Source: Bryobacteraceae bacterium (GTDB lineage Bacteria > Acidobacteriota > Terriglobia > Bryobacterales > Bryobacteraceae). From it: DNA of 53,120 bases. The stretch lies in the NCBI GenBank assembly GCA_025980665.1, contig JAICXC010000019.1, positions 1 through 53,120 of the forward strand, written 5' to 3'. The position numbers and the translations under genes are program-made. How positions within the stretch are numbered: the first letter of the stretch is position 1; every line of letters starts with the position of its first letter. Of the stretch, positions 8,065-16,258 are shown in pieces. The notes below the pieces were generated by a model. That model searched no databases. It saw only the letters and a program-made list of their open reading frames with translations, and was not told the origin of the DNA.

Positions 8065-9399
8065 CTACGCGAGTAGTTCCGCGATCTTGTCGGGGTCGTT
8101 GGGAACAACGAGCGCTTTGTTGCCGAAGGTCGGATGAATTTTGACGCCGCCGGGCGCTTCGAGCTGGCCGGTGTGATAGCGATAAATGTAATCGGGATCC
8201 TTCAGCAGATTTCCCGTCAGGACCGCGACCACATCCGCGCTGCGATCGATCAGACCACTTGACGTTAGCTTGCGGATTCCCGCCAGTGTCGCCGCCGACG
8301 CCGGCTCGCAGCCGATCCCGCACAGGCCGATCTGGGCTTTGGCGTCGGCAATTTCCTGCTCGGTGACTTTTTCGACCGTGCCGCCCGATGTGCGAACCTC
8401 ATGCAGCGCCTTGGGCCAGGACACGGGATCGCCAATGCGGATCGCGGTCGCGAGCGTTTCAGGCTTCGAGACGGGGCATAAACCTCCGCCCTTCCCGCTT
8501 ACCTCGCGCGTCCAAAGTTCGTAAAAGGGAGCCGAGCCTTCGGCCTGGATCACGGCCAGCCGCGGCAGCTTGTCGATGAGACCCGCGGCTTTGGCTTCGC
8601 GCAGACCTTTGCCGAACGCGGACGTGTTTCCCAGGTTGCCGCCTGGCAGCACCACCCAATCCGGCACTCGCCAGTCGAGCTGGTCGAGCATCTCAAACAT
8701 GATGGCCTTCTGCCCTTCGATGCGGAACGGATTCATGGAATTCAGCAAGTAAATACCAAGCCGCTCGGCGAGCACGCGCACCAGCGCCAAAATCTGATCG
8801 AAGTTCGCTTCCACTTGCAGCGTCTTCGCGCCGTATTCGAGAGCCTGCGCGAGCTTGCCGAACGAAATGTTTCCGTGAGGCAGGAAGATAAGCGCCTCTA
8901 ACCCGGCCGCCGCTGCATATGCCGCCATCGAAGCCGATGTGTTGCCGGTCGACACGCAGGCAACCCGGCACATGCCTAAACGGCGCGCCTGAGAAGCCCC
9001 GCAGGTCATCCCGTTATCCTTAAACGATCCCGTGGGATTGAATCCCTGGTGCTTGAAGGTGATCCGGTCGAGGCCACCGTACTTCGCCGCGATGGGACCG
9101 TCGAGCAACGGCGTGTTCCCTTCGCGGAGCGTGACTACGTGGCGATAGTCGTCGAGAAACGGAAACAGCTCGCGATATCGCCAGACGCCGCTTTGATCGA
9201 GGGGAGCATTGCTTGTACGCCGGTCGCGAAACGTGCGTTTGAGCATCTCCGGGTCCGCGTCAAGACGGGCATAGCCCGCCTCAATAAGTCCGCCGCACTG
9301 CGGGCAATTGTACAGGACCTCCGTGATCGCGTACCGGGCGCGGCAACCTTCGTTAAAACACACCAGCTCCGCCGCGGCGGTTTGCGTTGCTGAAGCCAT
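8065..9399 (-). CDS. thrC: Threonine synthase
   Basis: The protein has 444 residues from ATG 9399. The open frame extends far upstream inside the divergent gene, which is a shadow. It begins with a rubredoxin-like zinc knuckle (C14, C19, C32, C35), followed by WRYRELFPF, LREGNTPL and the PLP lysine K127 in NPTGSFKDNGM. STGNTSASMAAYAA and LPGGNLGN complete the PLP-binding fold. It converts O-phosphohomoserine to threonine. The N-terminal zinc ribbon and length fit class I/plant-like threonine synthases of bacteria. It stands alone, not next to hom or thrB. Confidence 0.95.
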   Translation of the reverse strand: MASATQTAAAELVCFNEGCRARYAITEVLYNCPQCGGLIEAGYARLDADPEMLKRTFRDRRTSNAPLDQSGVWRYRELFPFLDDYRHVVTLREGNTPLLDGPIAAKYGGLDRITFKHQGFNPTGSFKDNGMTCGASQARRLGMCRVACVSTGNTSASMAAYAAAAGLEALIFLPHGNISFGKLAQALEYGAKTLQVEANFDQILALVRVLAERLGIYLLNSMNPFRIEGQKAIMFEMLDQLDWRVPDWVVLPGGNLGNTSAFGKGLREAKAAGLIDKLPRLAVIQAEGSAPFYELWTREVSGKGGGLCPVSKPETLATAIRIGDPVSWPKALHEVRTSGGTVEKVTEQEIADAKAQIGLCGIGCEPASAATLAGIRKLTSSGLIDRSADVVAVLTGNLLKDPDYIYRYHTGQLEAPGGVKIHPTFGNKALVVPNDPDKIAELLA

Positions 9400-9405
9400 A
9401 TCTCT

Positions 9406-9413
9406 TAACTTTA
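9406..9413. promoter_or_regulatory. Overlapping divergent -10 boxes between thrC and the alcohol dehydrogenase
   Basis: The two divergent start codons are separated by only 18 bases. On the plus strand TAACTT (9406-9411) ends six bases before ATG 9418. On the minus strand TAAAGT (9413-9408) ends eight bases before ATG 9399. No Shine-Dalgarno fits in the gap. If both are real, the two -10 elements occupy the same DNA and each -35 lies inside the opposite gene. Confidence 0.4.
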
Positions 9414-9417
9414 AACG

Positions 9418-10371
9418 ATGCTTGCCGTTCATCTCGAATCGGGCCGAGTAAGGCTTCGCCACGTCCCCATGCCGCGCGTTCCAGAAGGCTTCGCGCGAAT
9501 TCGGCTGCTTGCCGCCGGGATATGTTCGACTGACCTGGAGCTTCAGCGCGGATACTACGGATTCTCGGGAACGCCGGGTCACGAATTCGTCGGCGAAGTG
9601 ACGGAAGCTGCGGACAGCAGATGGATTGGCGCGCGGGTGGCAGGCGAGATTAATCTCGCCTGTGGAACGTGTACCTGGTGCAAGCATGGCCTGGGCCGCC
9701 ACTGCCCTACGAGAACTGTGCTCGGCATCGTCAAGCATCCTGGAGCATTCCGCGAGTTCCTGACATTGCCGATCCGCAACCTGCATCGCGTGCCTGCGTC
9801 GATCCCCACGGAACACGCAGTCTTCATCGAGCCTATTGCCGCCGCGTGTGAGATTCTCGACCAAGTGAAAATTCCCAAGGGCGAGCGTGTGGCCGTCCTG
9901 GGCGACGGTAAGCTCGGCCTTCTCGTCGCGCAGGTGCTTCAGGCGAAGGGCGCGAAGGTTCATCTCTTTGGGCGGCACCGAAACAAGATGCGTCTGGTCG
10001 AGCCGACCGGCGTGACAACCGAAATCGTTCCTAAGAAACTACCTTTCGCCGCGTGGCCTTTCGTCGTCGACGCCACGGGATCATCGGAAGGCCTGAAAGC
10101 CGCCGTGTCCATGTGCATCCCGCGCGGAACGGTGATTATGAAGTCCACGGTGCACGGCCTGGTGTCGATCGACACCGCCCCGGCGATTGTCAACGAGATC
10201 ACTCTGATCGGTTCCCGCTGCGGACGATTCGAGGCCGCCCTGCCGCTGCTGTCTTCCGGTAAAGTGAACGTCGGAAGCATGATCTCCGAGGAGTTTCCGC
10301 TGGATCGCGCCCCCGAAGCCTTTGCGACCGCTGCGAAGAAAGGTGTCCTTAAGGTCTTATTGCGCCCGTAA
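9418..10371 (+). CDS. Zinc-type medium-chain alcohol dehydrogenase
   Basis: The protein has 317 residues, an MDR-superfamily protein slightly shorter than the usual 340-350. The catalytic zinc region shows C36 (GICSTD) and H55-E56 (GHEFVGE). Structural zinc cysteines are C82, C85, C88 and C96 (CGTCTWCKHGLGRHC). The cofactor strand has AVLGDGKLGLLVAQVL. The conserved glutamate IEPIAAACE precedes the Rossmann domain. Threonine- or sorbitol-dehydrogenase-like activity on an unknown alcohol is possible. The thrC neighbour is divergent and does not prove a link. Its last 23 bases overlap the tail of a decayed gene on the other strand. Confidence 0.9.
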   Translation: MLAVHLESGRVRLRHVPMPRVPEGFARIRLLAAGICSTDLELQRGYYGFSGTPGHEFVGEVTEAADSRWIGARVAGEINLACGTCTWCKHGLGRHCPTRTVLGIVKHPGAFREFLTLPIRNLHRVPASIPTEHAVFIEPIAAACEILDQVKIPKGERVAVLGDGKLGLLVAQVLQAKGAKVHLFGRHRNKMRLVEPTGVTTEIVPKKLPFAAWPFVVDATGSSEGLKAAVSMCIPRGTVIMKSTVHGLVSIDTAPAIVNEITLIGSRCGRFEAALPLLSSGKVNVGSMISEEFPLDRAPEAFATAAKKGVLKVLLRP

Positions 10372-10958
10372 ACTTATCTAACTCCTCGATTTCCTTTTGA
10401 ACGGCGCGTAGCTTTCGCCTCTCCACGACGAAAACTGAAACTACACAAATCACCATCACTGGAAGCAATGGAACCAGACTGAGCAACAAGTACTTCGATT
10501 CCCGCGAGTCAAATCCGCGCATCCGGCTTCCCCATCGCTCCCCTGACAAAGGGCGTCAGAAACAAAGCTGCGCTAAGGAGAAGTGGCCAGATCGTATTCC
10601 GTCCGGCTCGGAAGTAGGAGATCTGGCGCTCCAGTTCCTGCCGATAAAAATCAAGGCTGGCGCTGAGCGTTGCATCCAGCGGTAATCGCCCGGACGAAAC
10701 TGCCTTACGAGCCCGGTATATCAGGCTCACGGCCCACAGGAATCAACGCACAGGCCCCATCCGAAACAATATTTCGTCAAGCTGCCAGGAAATGTACAAA
10801 GCCATCACGACAACTACCAGCGCGGCAACATAGATCGACACAACCTGTTGGTGCATTGTTCCTTCGAGCCGACGGGCTTTACGACGAATTAGTTCCAGGG
10901 ATACATTGGATGGCTTCTTTGTCTGACTTTGCCAGACGGTTCTGATGTCATCCGGCAT
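10349..10958 (-). pseudogene. Decayed multi-pass membrane protein gene (nonsense and frameshift)
   Basis: From ATG 10958 (GGAGGTGA seven bases upstream) the frame opens MPDDIRTVWQSQ, has a membrane helix (YVAALVVVVMALYISW) and stops at a TGA at 10745-10743. The same frame continues directly after the TGA with FLWAVSLIYRARKA and the typical block LDFYRQELERQISYF, then a second helix, to a stop at 10509. A third piece in another frame (from about 10552 to 10349) carries a helix and the ending RRKLRAVQKEIEELDKF. Together the pieces match, in order, one protein family I know from acidobacteria encoded just after an ECF sigma factor. Three separate small proteins are the alternative, but the in-frame continuation argues for one broken gene. 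Confidence 0.75.
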
Positions 10959-11464
10959 CGCGTTCACCTCCATGAAAGCGGCGAGCCAGAATATTCTTGA
11001 TCAGATGAATTTTGGTCGCTACGCTTCCTGCGGAAACTCCCATCACCTCTCCGATCGAGGCTGTGTCCATGCCTTCCAGATACAGCAGCGTCATTTGCCG
11101 ATCCAACGGTTTAAGGCGCTGGACCAGCGCCAGGAGCCGCTCAACATTCGCGCGTTGGTCATAACGATCCTGAACGTCAGACATCGCCTCGATCGCTTCC
11201 AGCGTCACTAACACGCTGTTCTTTCGCTTCTGCGGGATCACATGCGAAGTTGCGATGTTGTGTGCCACGCGATACACCCAGGTTCGAAGGGAACACCCCC
11301 CGTCGAAGGCGGCGAAACTCCGCCACAGCCCAACGTGAATGTCCTGCAGCAGGCGCGACGTTCGTCGGTTTGGCTTCATAAGCGCTCGCCAAACGGTCCA
11401 GCACTGCGCCATAGCCATCGGCTGCCTCTTGGTACAACTCGTCTTGCTTGGGATTGGGTTCTAT
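10948..11464 (-). pseudogene. Decayed ECF sigma factor gene
   Basis: The N-terminal part (PNPKQDELYQEAADGYGAVLDRLASAYEAKPTN) lies in one frame from about 11464 to 11360. The rest, LLQDIHVGLWRSF...CSLRTWVYRVAHNIA (region 2) and QMTLLYLEGMDTASIGEVMGVSAGSVATKIHLI (region 4), is in another frame from about 11352 to the TGA at 10950-10948. A net one-base change around 11353-11360 therefore interrupts region 2.1/2.2. At the expected N-terminus the codon is ATA (11464-11462), not ATG. The only in-frame alternatives are TTG 11437 or CTG, without a ribosome site. The 3' end overlaps the decayed membrane-protein start by 11 bases. A shortened product from TTG 11418 in the second frame cannot be excluded but would lack part of region 2. 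Confidence 0.78.
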
Positions 11465-11516
11465 GTACAGATAGTCGCTCGCGCGCGAACTTTCTTACAA
11501 GGTTTCGCTCGAGCGG

Positions 11517-12317
11517 CTAGTGTGCTTTCAGCACGTGGACCCACAGCGCAATCGCCAAGGCCGCCGCGCCGATGAAACTCCCGTACGGAAGTTCGTAAGT
11601 GGTCCAATCTTTCTTGGCTGCGACGATGTAGATCACGCCGACTAAGGACCCCACGAAGCCCGCCACGCACAGAATCAGCAAGGCTTCCTCCAGGCCCAGA
11701 AACGCCCCCAGCATGGCAATCATCTTGACGTCGCCCAAACCTAGGACATCGCGCTTGCGGATTTTGCCATACAGCGCGGCGAATCCCCAGATCAGTCCTG
11801 ACCCAAGCAAGGCCCCCGTGACCGACTCGACCACCGAAGACCAACGCGGGCCGAGTGCGCCCCAGACAAGGAACGTCGCGATACCCGGATCCAGCGGCAC
11901 GAGGCCTGACAGCGCGATTCCCAGCACTGTTCCGCCCAGCGTGAACTCGTCGGGCAGGATTCGCTCTTCCAAATCTGTGGCGACCAGCGTGATCAGGATC
12001 GCGCTCAGCATCGCGTATTTTGCCGCGGGCCACGTTAATCCCAACTGCGCCACACACAACGAGAAGGCTGCAGCTGTGGCCAGCTCCACCAGCGGATAGC
12101 GCAACGGGATCCGTTCACGGCAATGCCGGCATCTGCCGCCAAGGATCAAAAAACTCAGTACCGGAATGTTGTCATACCAGGCGATCTGTTTTTCGCATCC
12201 CGGACAATGCGAGCGGGGCCGCACGACCGAAAGATCGCGTGGCAGGCGATAGACGCACACGTTCAGAAAGCTCCCGATCAGGAGTCCCGCCAGAAAAGCC
12301 AACACTGCTTCCAGCAT
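11517..12317 (-). CDS. pilD: Prepilin peptidase / N-methyltransferase
   Basis: The protein has 266 residues, a polytopic A24 aspartic protease that cleaves and methylates type IV prepilin-like leaders. The N-terminal zinc-binding cytoplasmic loop has C38-x2-C41 and C63-x2-C66. The two catalytic aspartates are D115 (TDLEERILPDE) and D196 in the GLGD motif. About seven hydrophobic segments are visible. No pilin or pilus assembly gene is adjacent; it sits 14 bases after a glycosyltransferase in a minus-strand unit that begins with HU. The decayed sigma factor lies downstream. Confidence 0.94.
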   Translation of the reverse strand: MLEAVLAFLAGLLIGSFLNVCVYRLPRDLSVVRPRSHCPGCEKQIAWYDNIPVLSFLILGGRCRHCRERIPLRYPLVELATAAAFSLCVAQLGLTWPAAKYAMLSAILITLVATDLEERILPDEFTLGGTVLGIALSGLVPLDPGIATFLVWGALGPRWSSVVESVTGALLGSGLIWGFAALYGKIRKRDVLGLGDVKMIAMLGAFLGLEEALLILCVAGFVGSLVGVIYIVAAKKDWTTYELPYGSFIGAAALAIALWVHVLKAH

Positions 12318-12320
12318 GTT

Positions 12321-12342
12321 TTACTCTCGTCTTACTCTCGTC
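12321..12342 (-). repeat. 11-base tandem duplication at the stop codon of the glycosyltransferase
   Basis: On the minus strand GACGAGAGTAA occurs twice head to tail. The first copy encodes the last residues and the TAA of the glycosyltransferase (stop 12334-12332). The second lies entirely in the 14-base gap before the prepilin peptidase start and repeats the stop triplet. Confidence 0.85.
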
Positions 12343-13081
12343 CGGGCGACATGAAGCGCGCCTTCGCGTACTTGACGAAGTTATAAAGTGCCGCCATGTT
12401 CGCGATCGCTAACCCTTCGACTCCGTCCAGATATCCCGCCTTCAAAACGTAGGTGCGGAAGAACGTCCAGGGCGGCTCAAAGATAAGACGTCCCCAGGTC
12501 GGCTTTTCATCGGCGGCCAGCAGCTGTTCGGCTGCCAGTGTGGTGTACCGGTCCATCACTTTGAGATGCTCCGAAAGTGAGTCGCACGTGAAGTGCAGCA
12601 GATTTGATTCGAAATGCCCGACCCGGCCATCCACTTTCACCGATTCATGCACGAATTCGCCTTGCCAATGGGCCTTCTGGCGGTTGTACAGCCGGACTTT
12701 GCGATCCGGATACCATCCAGAGTGGTGAATCCATCGCCCCAGATACTGCGCCATGCGCGGCATCGTATAGGCATCGAACTCCGGACCCTTTTTCTTTAGC
12801 CGCCAGATCTCGCCCTCCAGGGCCTCGCTCAGGGATTCGTCGGCGTCGAGCGACAGAATCCAGTCATAGGCAGCATTCTCCGCCGCGAGATTTTTCTGCT
12901 TGGCGTAGCCGGGCCAGGGGCTGTCTATTACGCGAGCTCCCAGCTTCTGGGCGATCTCAACGGTCCGGTCAGTGGATCCGCTATCCAACACTAGAATTTC
13001 GTCGGCGCAGCGCAGGCTTTCGATGGCGCGCGGGAGGTTGCGCTCCTCGTTAAACGTGATGATGGTGGCGGAGATTTTCAC
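12332..13081 (-). CDS. Family 2 glycosyltransferase, LPS-core type
   Basis: The protein has 249 residues. It has the GT-A start ATIITFNEERNLPRAIESL, LDSGSTDRT, and the metal-binding DAD at 79-81 (LSLDADESLS). The region HSGWYPDRKVRLYNR and FVHESV is typical of the WaaE/KdtX group, which adds a glucose or similar residue to the inner core of lipopolysaccharide. It is cytoplasmic, acting at the inner membrane face. Sugar and acceptor cannot be fixed from sequence. It lies 10 bases after the site-2 protease gene and 14 before pilD. Confidence 0.88.
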   Translation of the reverse strand: MKISATIITFNEERNLPRAIESLRCADEILVLDSGSTDRTVEIAQKLGARVIDSPWPGYAKQKNLAAENAAYDWILSLDADESLSEALEGEIWRLKKKGPEFDAYTMPRMAQYLGRWIHHSGWYPDRKVRLYNRQKAHWQGEFVHESVKVDGRVGHFESNLLHFTCDSLSEHLKVMDRYTTLAAEQLLAADEKPTWGRLIFEPPWTFFRTYVLKAGYLDGVEGLAIANMAALYNFVKYAKARFMSPGRE

Positions 13082-13091
13082 GGCGGCAGAT

Positions 13092-14063
13092 TTAGGACAC
13101 CGGCGCCATGGTGAAGGAAAGTATCAGAATGGCCAATGCGACCACGGCCAGCCAGGTTCGAAAGCGCCCCAAGGGATGGGGATCGACAATGGCAGGGTGG
13201 CGCATCCCGAAGAAAAACAAGAGGGCTGCCCAGAATAGCCAGCTATAGGCGATAAACACGCCCATCAGCACCAGAATGAAGATGAACACGCGGGAAAGAT
13301 ACTGGGTGCGCTCGCCCAAAAATGCGTAGAGAATATGCCCGCCGTCCAACTGCCCGATAGGTAGCAGATTCAATGCCGTCGCCAATAGGCCCACCCAGGC
13401 GGCGCGGGCCACCGGGTGAAGGTAGATATCGCCTACGGCGACGCCGGGGAATCTAACCCATTCCATCAGCCGTAAGATGAGGGGCGTGCCGAACACCAGC
13501 TCCCCGCTCCGCCCGATTCCCGGAACCACCTTCGACAAAGCCATCCCAGCTACCAGCGGCGACACCAGCGCCACGAACCCCGCAAGGGGACCCGCTATCC
13601 CTATATCGAATAGCACGCGCTTGGATAGTATTGCGGAGCGTATCCGGATGAAAGCTCCCATGGTCCCGATCAAGCTGGGAAACGGAATGAAAAACGGCAG
13701 GGAGACGTCCACTAGATAATATCGGGCGGTGAGAAAGTGCCCGAATTCATGCGCCAATAGGATGGTCAGCAGGGTCAGCGAAAAAGGCAGGCCCGGCAGC
13801 AAATACGAAGGATCGTGCCACATGCGCAGATATCCCATGAGGCTCTCGCCGAAATCGATGGGCCGATTTTGAGCGAAGCTCCGAGCCATGCCCGCGCCCA
13901 CAATGGTGGTGCTTAGCAGCGTCGCGACGAGCAACAAGGCGTGCAGCCAATACCGATGGCGAGGCCGCGGATAAAAATGCTCAGCGAACGAGTAGAGGCC
14001 GGCTTCCGGAGCGGACTCCGTGATCCGGAACGGTGGCAAATACGGAGGGCCGTTAGTCGACAC
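13092..14063 (-). CDS. Site-2 protease family (M50) membrane metalloprotease
   Basis: The protein has 323 residues and about seven hydrophobic segments. The zinc motif is HEFGH (H105, E106, H109) and the third ligand is D240 in NLLPIGQLDGGH, both inside membrane helices as in site-2 proteases. The N-terminal cytoplasmic stretch is Pro-rich, and no PDZ domain is present between the halves, unlike RseP. Such enzymes cut membrane-bound regulators within the bilayer. A substrate is not evident. It starts 15 bases after the HU stop and shares its transcript. Confidence 0.92.
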   Translation of the reverse strand: MSTNGPPYLPPFRITESAPEAGLYSFAEHFYPRPRHRYWLHALLLVATLLSTTIVGAGMARSFAQNRPIDFGESLMGYLRMWHDPSYLLPGLPFSLTLLTILLAHEFGHFLTARYYLVDVSLPFFIPFPSLIGTMGAFIRIRSAILSKRVLFDIGIAGPLAGFVALVSPLVAGMALSKVVPGIGRSGELVFGTPLILRLMEWVRFPGVAVGDIYLHPVARAAWVGLLATALNLLPIGQLDGGHILYAFLGERTQYLSRVFIFILVLMGVFIAYSWLFWAALLFFFGMRHPAIVDPHPLGRFRTWLAVVALAILILSFTMAPVS

Positions 14064-14078
14064 AGAGCCCGCAGACGA

Positions 14079-14348
14079 CTATTGGAGCGTCTGCAGCTCC
14101 TTGCCCGGCTTGAACCGCACAGCTTTTCCCGGCGGGATTGCGACTTCGGCGCCGGTACGCGGGTTGCGGCCGATGCCGGTTTTGCGTGGACGCACGTTGA
14201 AGATCCCGAAGCCTCGGAGCTCGATGCGCTCGCCGCGGCCCAAAGCGCGCTTCATGCTCTCGAACACGGTTTCCACGGCCATCTCAGCCTTGGTCTTGGT
14301 GATACCGGTCCGGTTAACCACTTCATTGATGATGTCGAGTTTAATCAA
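14079..14348 (-). CDS. HU/IHF-family DNA-binding protein
   Basis: The protein has 89 residues from a TTG start at 14348, chosen because GGGAGGG lies a few bases upstream and the family begins here. It has the full HU/IHF fold: helices to residue 38, then ERIELRGFGIFNVRPRKTGIGRNPRTGAEVAIPPGKAVRFKPGKEL, with the DNA-intercalating proline in RNPRTG. It bends DNA as a dimer. It is probably the first gene of the HU-protease-glycosyltransferase-pilD unit. HU and IHF cannot be separated here. Confidence 0.95.
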   Translation of the reverse strand: MIKLDIINEVVNRTGITKTKAEMAVETVFESMKRALGRGERIELRGFGIFNVRPRKTGIGRNPRTGAEVAIPPGKAVRFKPGKELQTLQ

Positions 14349-14418
14349 AGCCGCCCTCCCCCGCTTCGCCCGGTTACAACCCTTTTCACAACCCCATGAT
14401 AGGATTAGGGTTATCGCA

Positions 14419-14787
14419 CTGTCAAGTCACCCTTATTTGTTCGTCTACGGCACTCTGAAAAGTGGCTTCCAGAATCGCTACGCACGACGGCTGCGGCGCG
14501 AAGCGAGACTGCTGGGCCGTGCGCATATGCCAGGCCGGCTTTATTACCTACGCCGGTACCCTGGGATGCGGCCTTCCCGCGATCCTAAGGACTTGATAAC
14601 AGGCGAATTGTACCAGCTGCGCCAGCCGGCGAAGACACTTGAGGCGCTCGACAAATGGGAAGAAAGCTATGATCGCGAACTTCGCCGTGCGACCCTCGAG
14701 ACCGGGCAAACGTTCCGGGCCTGGGTTTATGTTCACCGTCGGCGCCTTTCCGAGGATCGTTATCTTGCTTCAGGCGAGTGGTTGTAA
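14419..14787 (+). CDS. Gamma-glutamylcyclotransferase-like (GGCT/AIG2) protein
   Basis: The protein has about 122 residues. The GGCT fold starts at LFVYGTLKSGFQNRY, the glycine loop that binds the substrate carboxylate, and includes GELYQL and LDKWEESYDRELRRA, where a glutamate of the WEE segment is in the position of the family's catalytic acid. The start is uncertain. No ATG lies in frame; CTG 14419 (AGGG eight bases upstream) or TTG 14437 are the candidates. Upstream sequence in the same frame is a shadow of HU. The family acts on gamma-glutamyl peptides, but small bacterial members are often of unknown substrate. It is divergent from HU. Confidence 0.82.
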   Translation: MSSHPYLFVYGTLKSGFQNRYARRLRREARLLGRAHMPGRLYYLRRYPGMRPSRDPKDLITGELYQLRQPAKTLEALDKWEESYDRELRRATLETGQTFRAWVYVHRRRLSEDRYLASGEWL

Positions 14788-14791
14788 ACGC

Positions 14792-16258
14792 TTAGCTCGT
14801 CGTACGTTTGCGGATCTCGATGTTCAGGCGCTTGATCTTCTGATTCAGCGTCGAAAGCGGAATCCGCAAAGCTTCGGCTGCCGAGGTCTGGCTCCAGTCG
14901 GAAGCTTCTAGTTGTTCTATGATCTTGCGGCGTTCATAATCGGCGACGATTTCAAACAGCGACGCGTCGGCCGGCAGCTTACCGCTTTCATCGCGGCGGA
15001 TCCGCAGCCCACGCGCTTCAAGCAGATGCTCGGGCAGCACGTCCACGGGTACGCTGGCCTGCGAAGCCAGAACCACCGCCCGCTCCACGACGTTCTCTAG
15101 CTCGCGAACATTACCGGGCCAAGCGTGGTCCATCAGGATCTGCATGGCGTCGGGTTCGAACGTCAGGCGCGAGCGGTTATCCTGGTCCAGAAATTTCTCG
15201 TTCTCACGGCAGTATTTGTTGAAGAAGTGGTCCACCAGCGCTGGAATATCTTCCTTGCGGTCGCGTAGCGGCGGAAGCGCCAGGTTGATCACGTTCAGAC
15301 GGTAGTACAGATCCTCGCGGAACTTCCCTTCCTCCACGAACTTCTTTAGATCGGCGTTGGTCGCGGCCACGATCCGCACGTCCACCCGAACCGTTTCGGT
15401 CGAGCCCAGCGGCATGAATTCCCGTTCCTGGATCACGCGCAGCAGCTTGGTCTGCGTCTCCAAGGAAATCGTGCCAATCTCGTCGAAAAAGATGGTCCCG
15501 TGATCGGCCACTTCGAAGTATCCCTTGCGCGCTGCCAGAGCGCCGGTGAACGCGCCCCGAACGTGACCGAACAAAGCCGATTCCAGGAGATCCGGAGGCA
15601 CCGAGCCGGAGTGAACAGGGACAAAGGGATGCTCGGCGCGCGCCGAATGGGCATGGATCGCGTTGGCGATCAGTTCCTTGCCCGTTCCAGTCTCCCCGGT
15701 AATCAGGATCGTCGCACGGCTGGCTGCCACCTGACCGACCAGGTCCAGGATCTTCAGCATCCGCTCGCTCTTGCCGACGATGTTCGGGAAGCTGTAGCGT
15801 TGTTTTAACGCGCGTTTGAGCTCGGTATTTTCCCGCTCCAGCCGCCGCTTGGCGATCATGTGATCGATCTCGATCAGCAGCTTCTCGTTGTCCCATGGCT
15901 TCGGGAAATAGTCGTTGGCGCCGCGCTTGAGCGCCGCCACGGCAACTTCGACCGACCCGTACGCCGTAATCATGAAAACCGGAGTTTCGCGATCGCGGGT
16001 TCGGATTTCTTCGAGCACCTGCATCCCGCTCTTGTCGGGCATCATGAGGTCCAGCAGTACTAGATCGTAGGCTGAGGTTTCCAGGCGCTTCAGGCCCTCA
16101 GTGGCATTGGCCGCCAGCTCGACACGATAGTTTTCACTGGAAAGCAGGGCTTCCAGGCTGTCGCGGATATCGGGTTCGTCGTCGATGACCAGAATACGCC
16201 CACGGACGGCATCCCCCGTCAGCACATCGGGAGGGAAATTGGCGACTGTATCGGCCAT
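14792..16258 (-). CDS. Sigma-54-dependent NtrC-type response regulator
   Basis: The protein has 488 residues. The receiver domain (20-135) has D26-D27, the phosphorylated D70 and K120. The AAA+ domain (about 155-395) has Walker A GETGTGKE (188-195), GAFTGA (235-240, contacting sigma-54) and FFDEIG. A Fis-type helix-turn-helix is at the C-terminus (SQTSAAEALRIPLSTLNQKIKRL). In the stretch usually reading VNCGAL the sequence is VHSGSV, a mild variation. It overlaps the upstream kinase by one base (TAATG), so it is that kinase's partner. The target promoters are not identified in this window. Confidence 0.95.
   Translation of the reverse strand: MADTVANFPPDVLTGDAVRGRILVIDDEPDIRDSLEALLSSENYRVELAANATEGLKRLETSAYDLVLLDLMMPDKSGMQVLEEIRTRDRETPVFMITAYGSVEVAVAALKRGANDYFPKPWDNEKLLIEIDHMIAKRRLERENTELKRALKQRYSFPNIVGKSERMLKILDLVGQVAASRATILITGETGTGKELIANAIHAHSARAEHPFVPVHSGSVPPDLLESALFGHVRGAFTGALAARKGYFEVADHGTIFFDEIGTISLETQTKLLRVIQEREFMPLGSTETVRVDVRIVAATNADLKKFVEEGKFREDLYYRLNVINLALPPLRDRKEDIPALVDHFFNKYCRENEKFLDQDNRSRLTFEPDAMQILMDHAWPGNVRELENVVERAVVLASQASVPVDVLPEHLLEARGLRIRRDESGKLPADASLFEIVADYERRKIIEQLEASDWSQTSAAEALRIPLSTLNQKIKRLNIEIRKRTTS

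Noticed and set aside
9400..9978. Extension of thrC to a 637-residue protein
   Set aside because: The extra part lies inside the divergent alcohol dehydrogenase gene and precedes the family's normal N-terminus.
10743..10745. TGA as selenocysteine or recoded tryptophan
   Set aside because: No selenocysteine hairpin or partner genes seen, many other TGA codons in the window act as stops, and the gene also has a frameshift. Simple decay is more likely.
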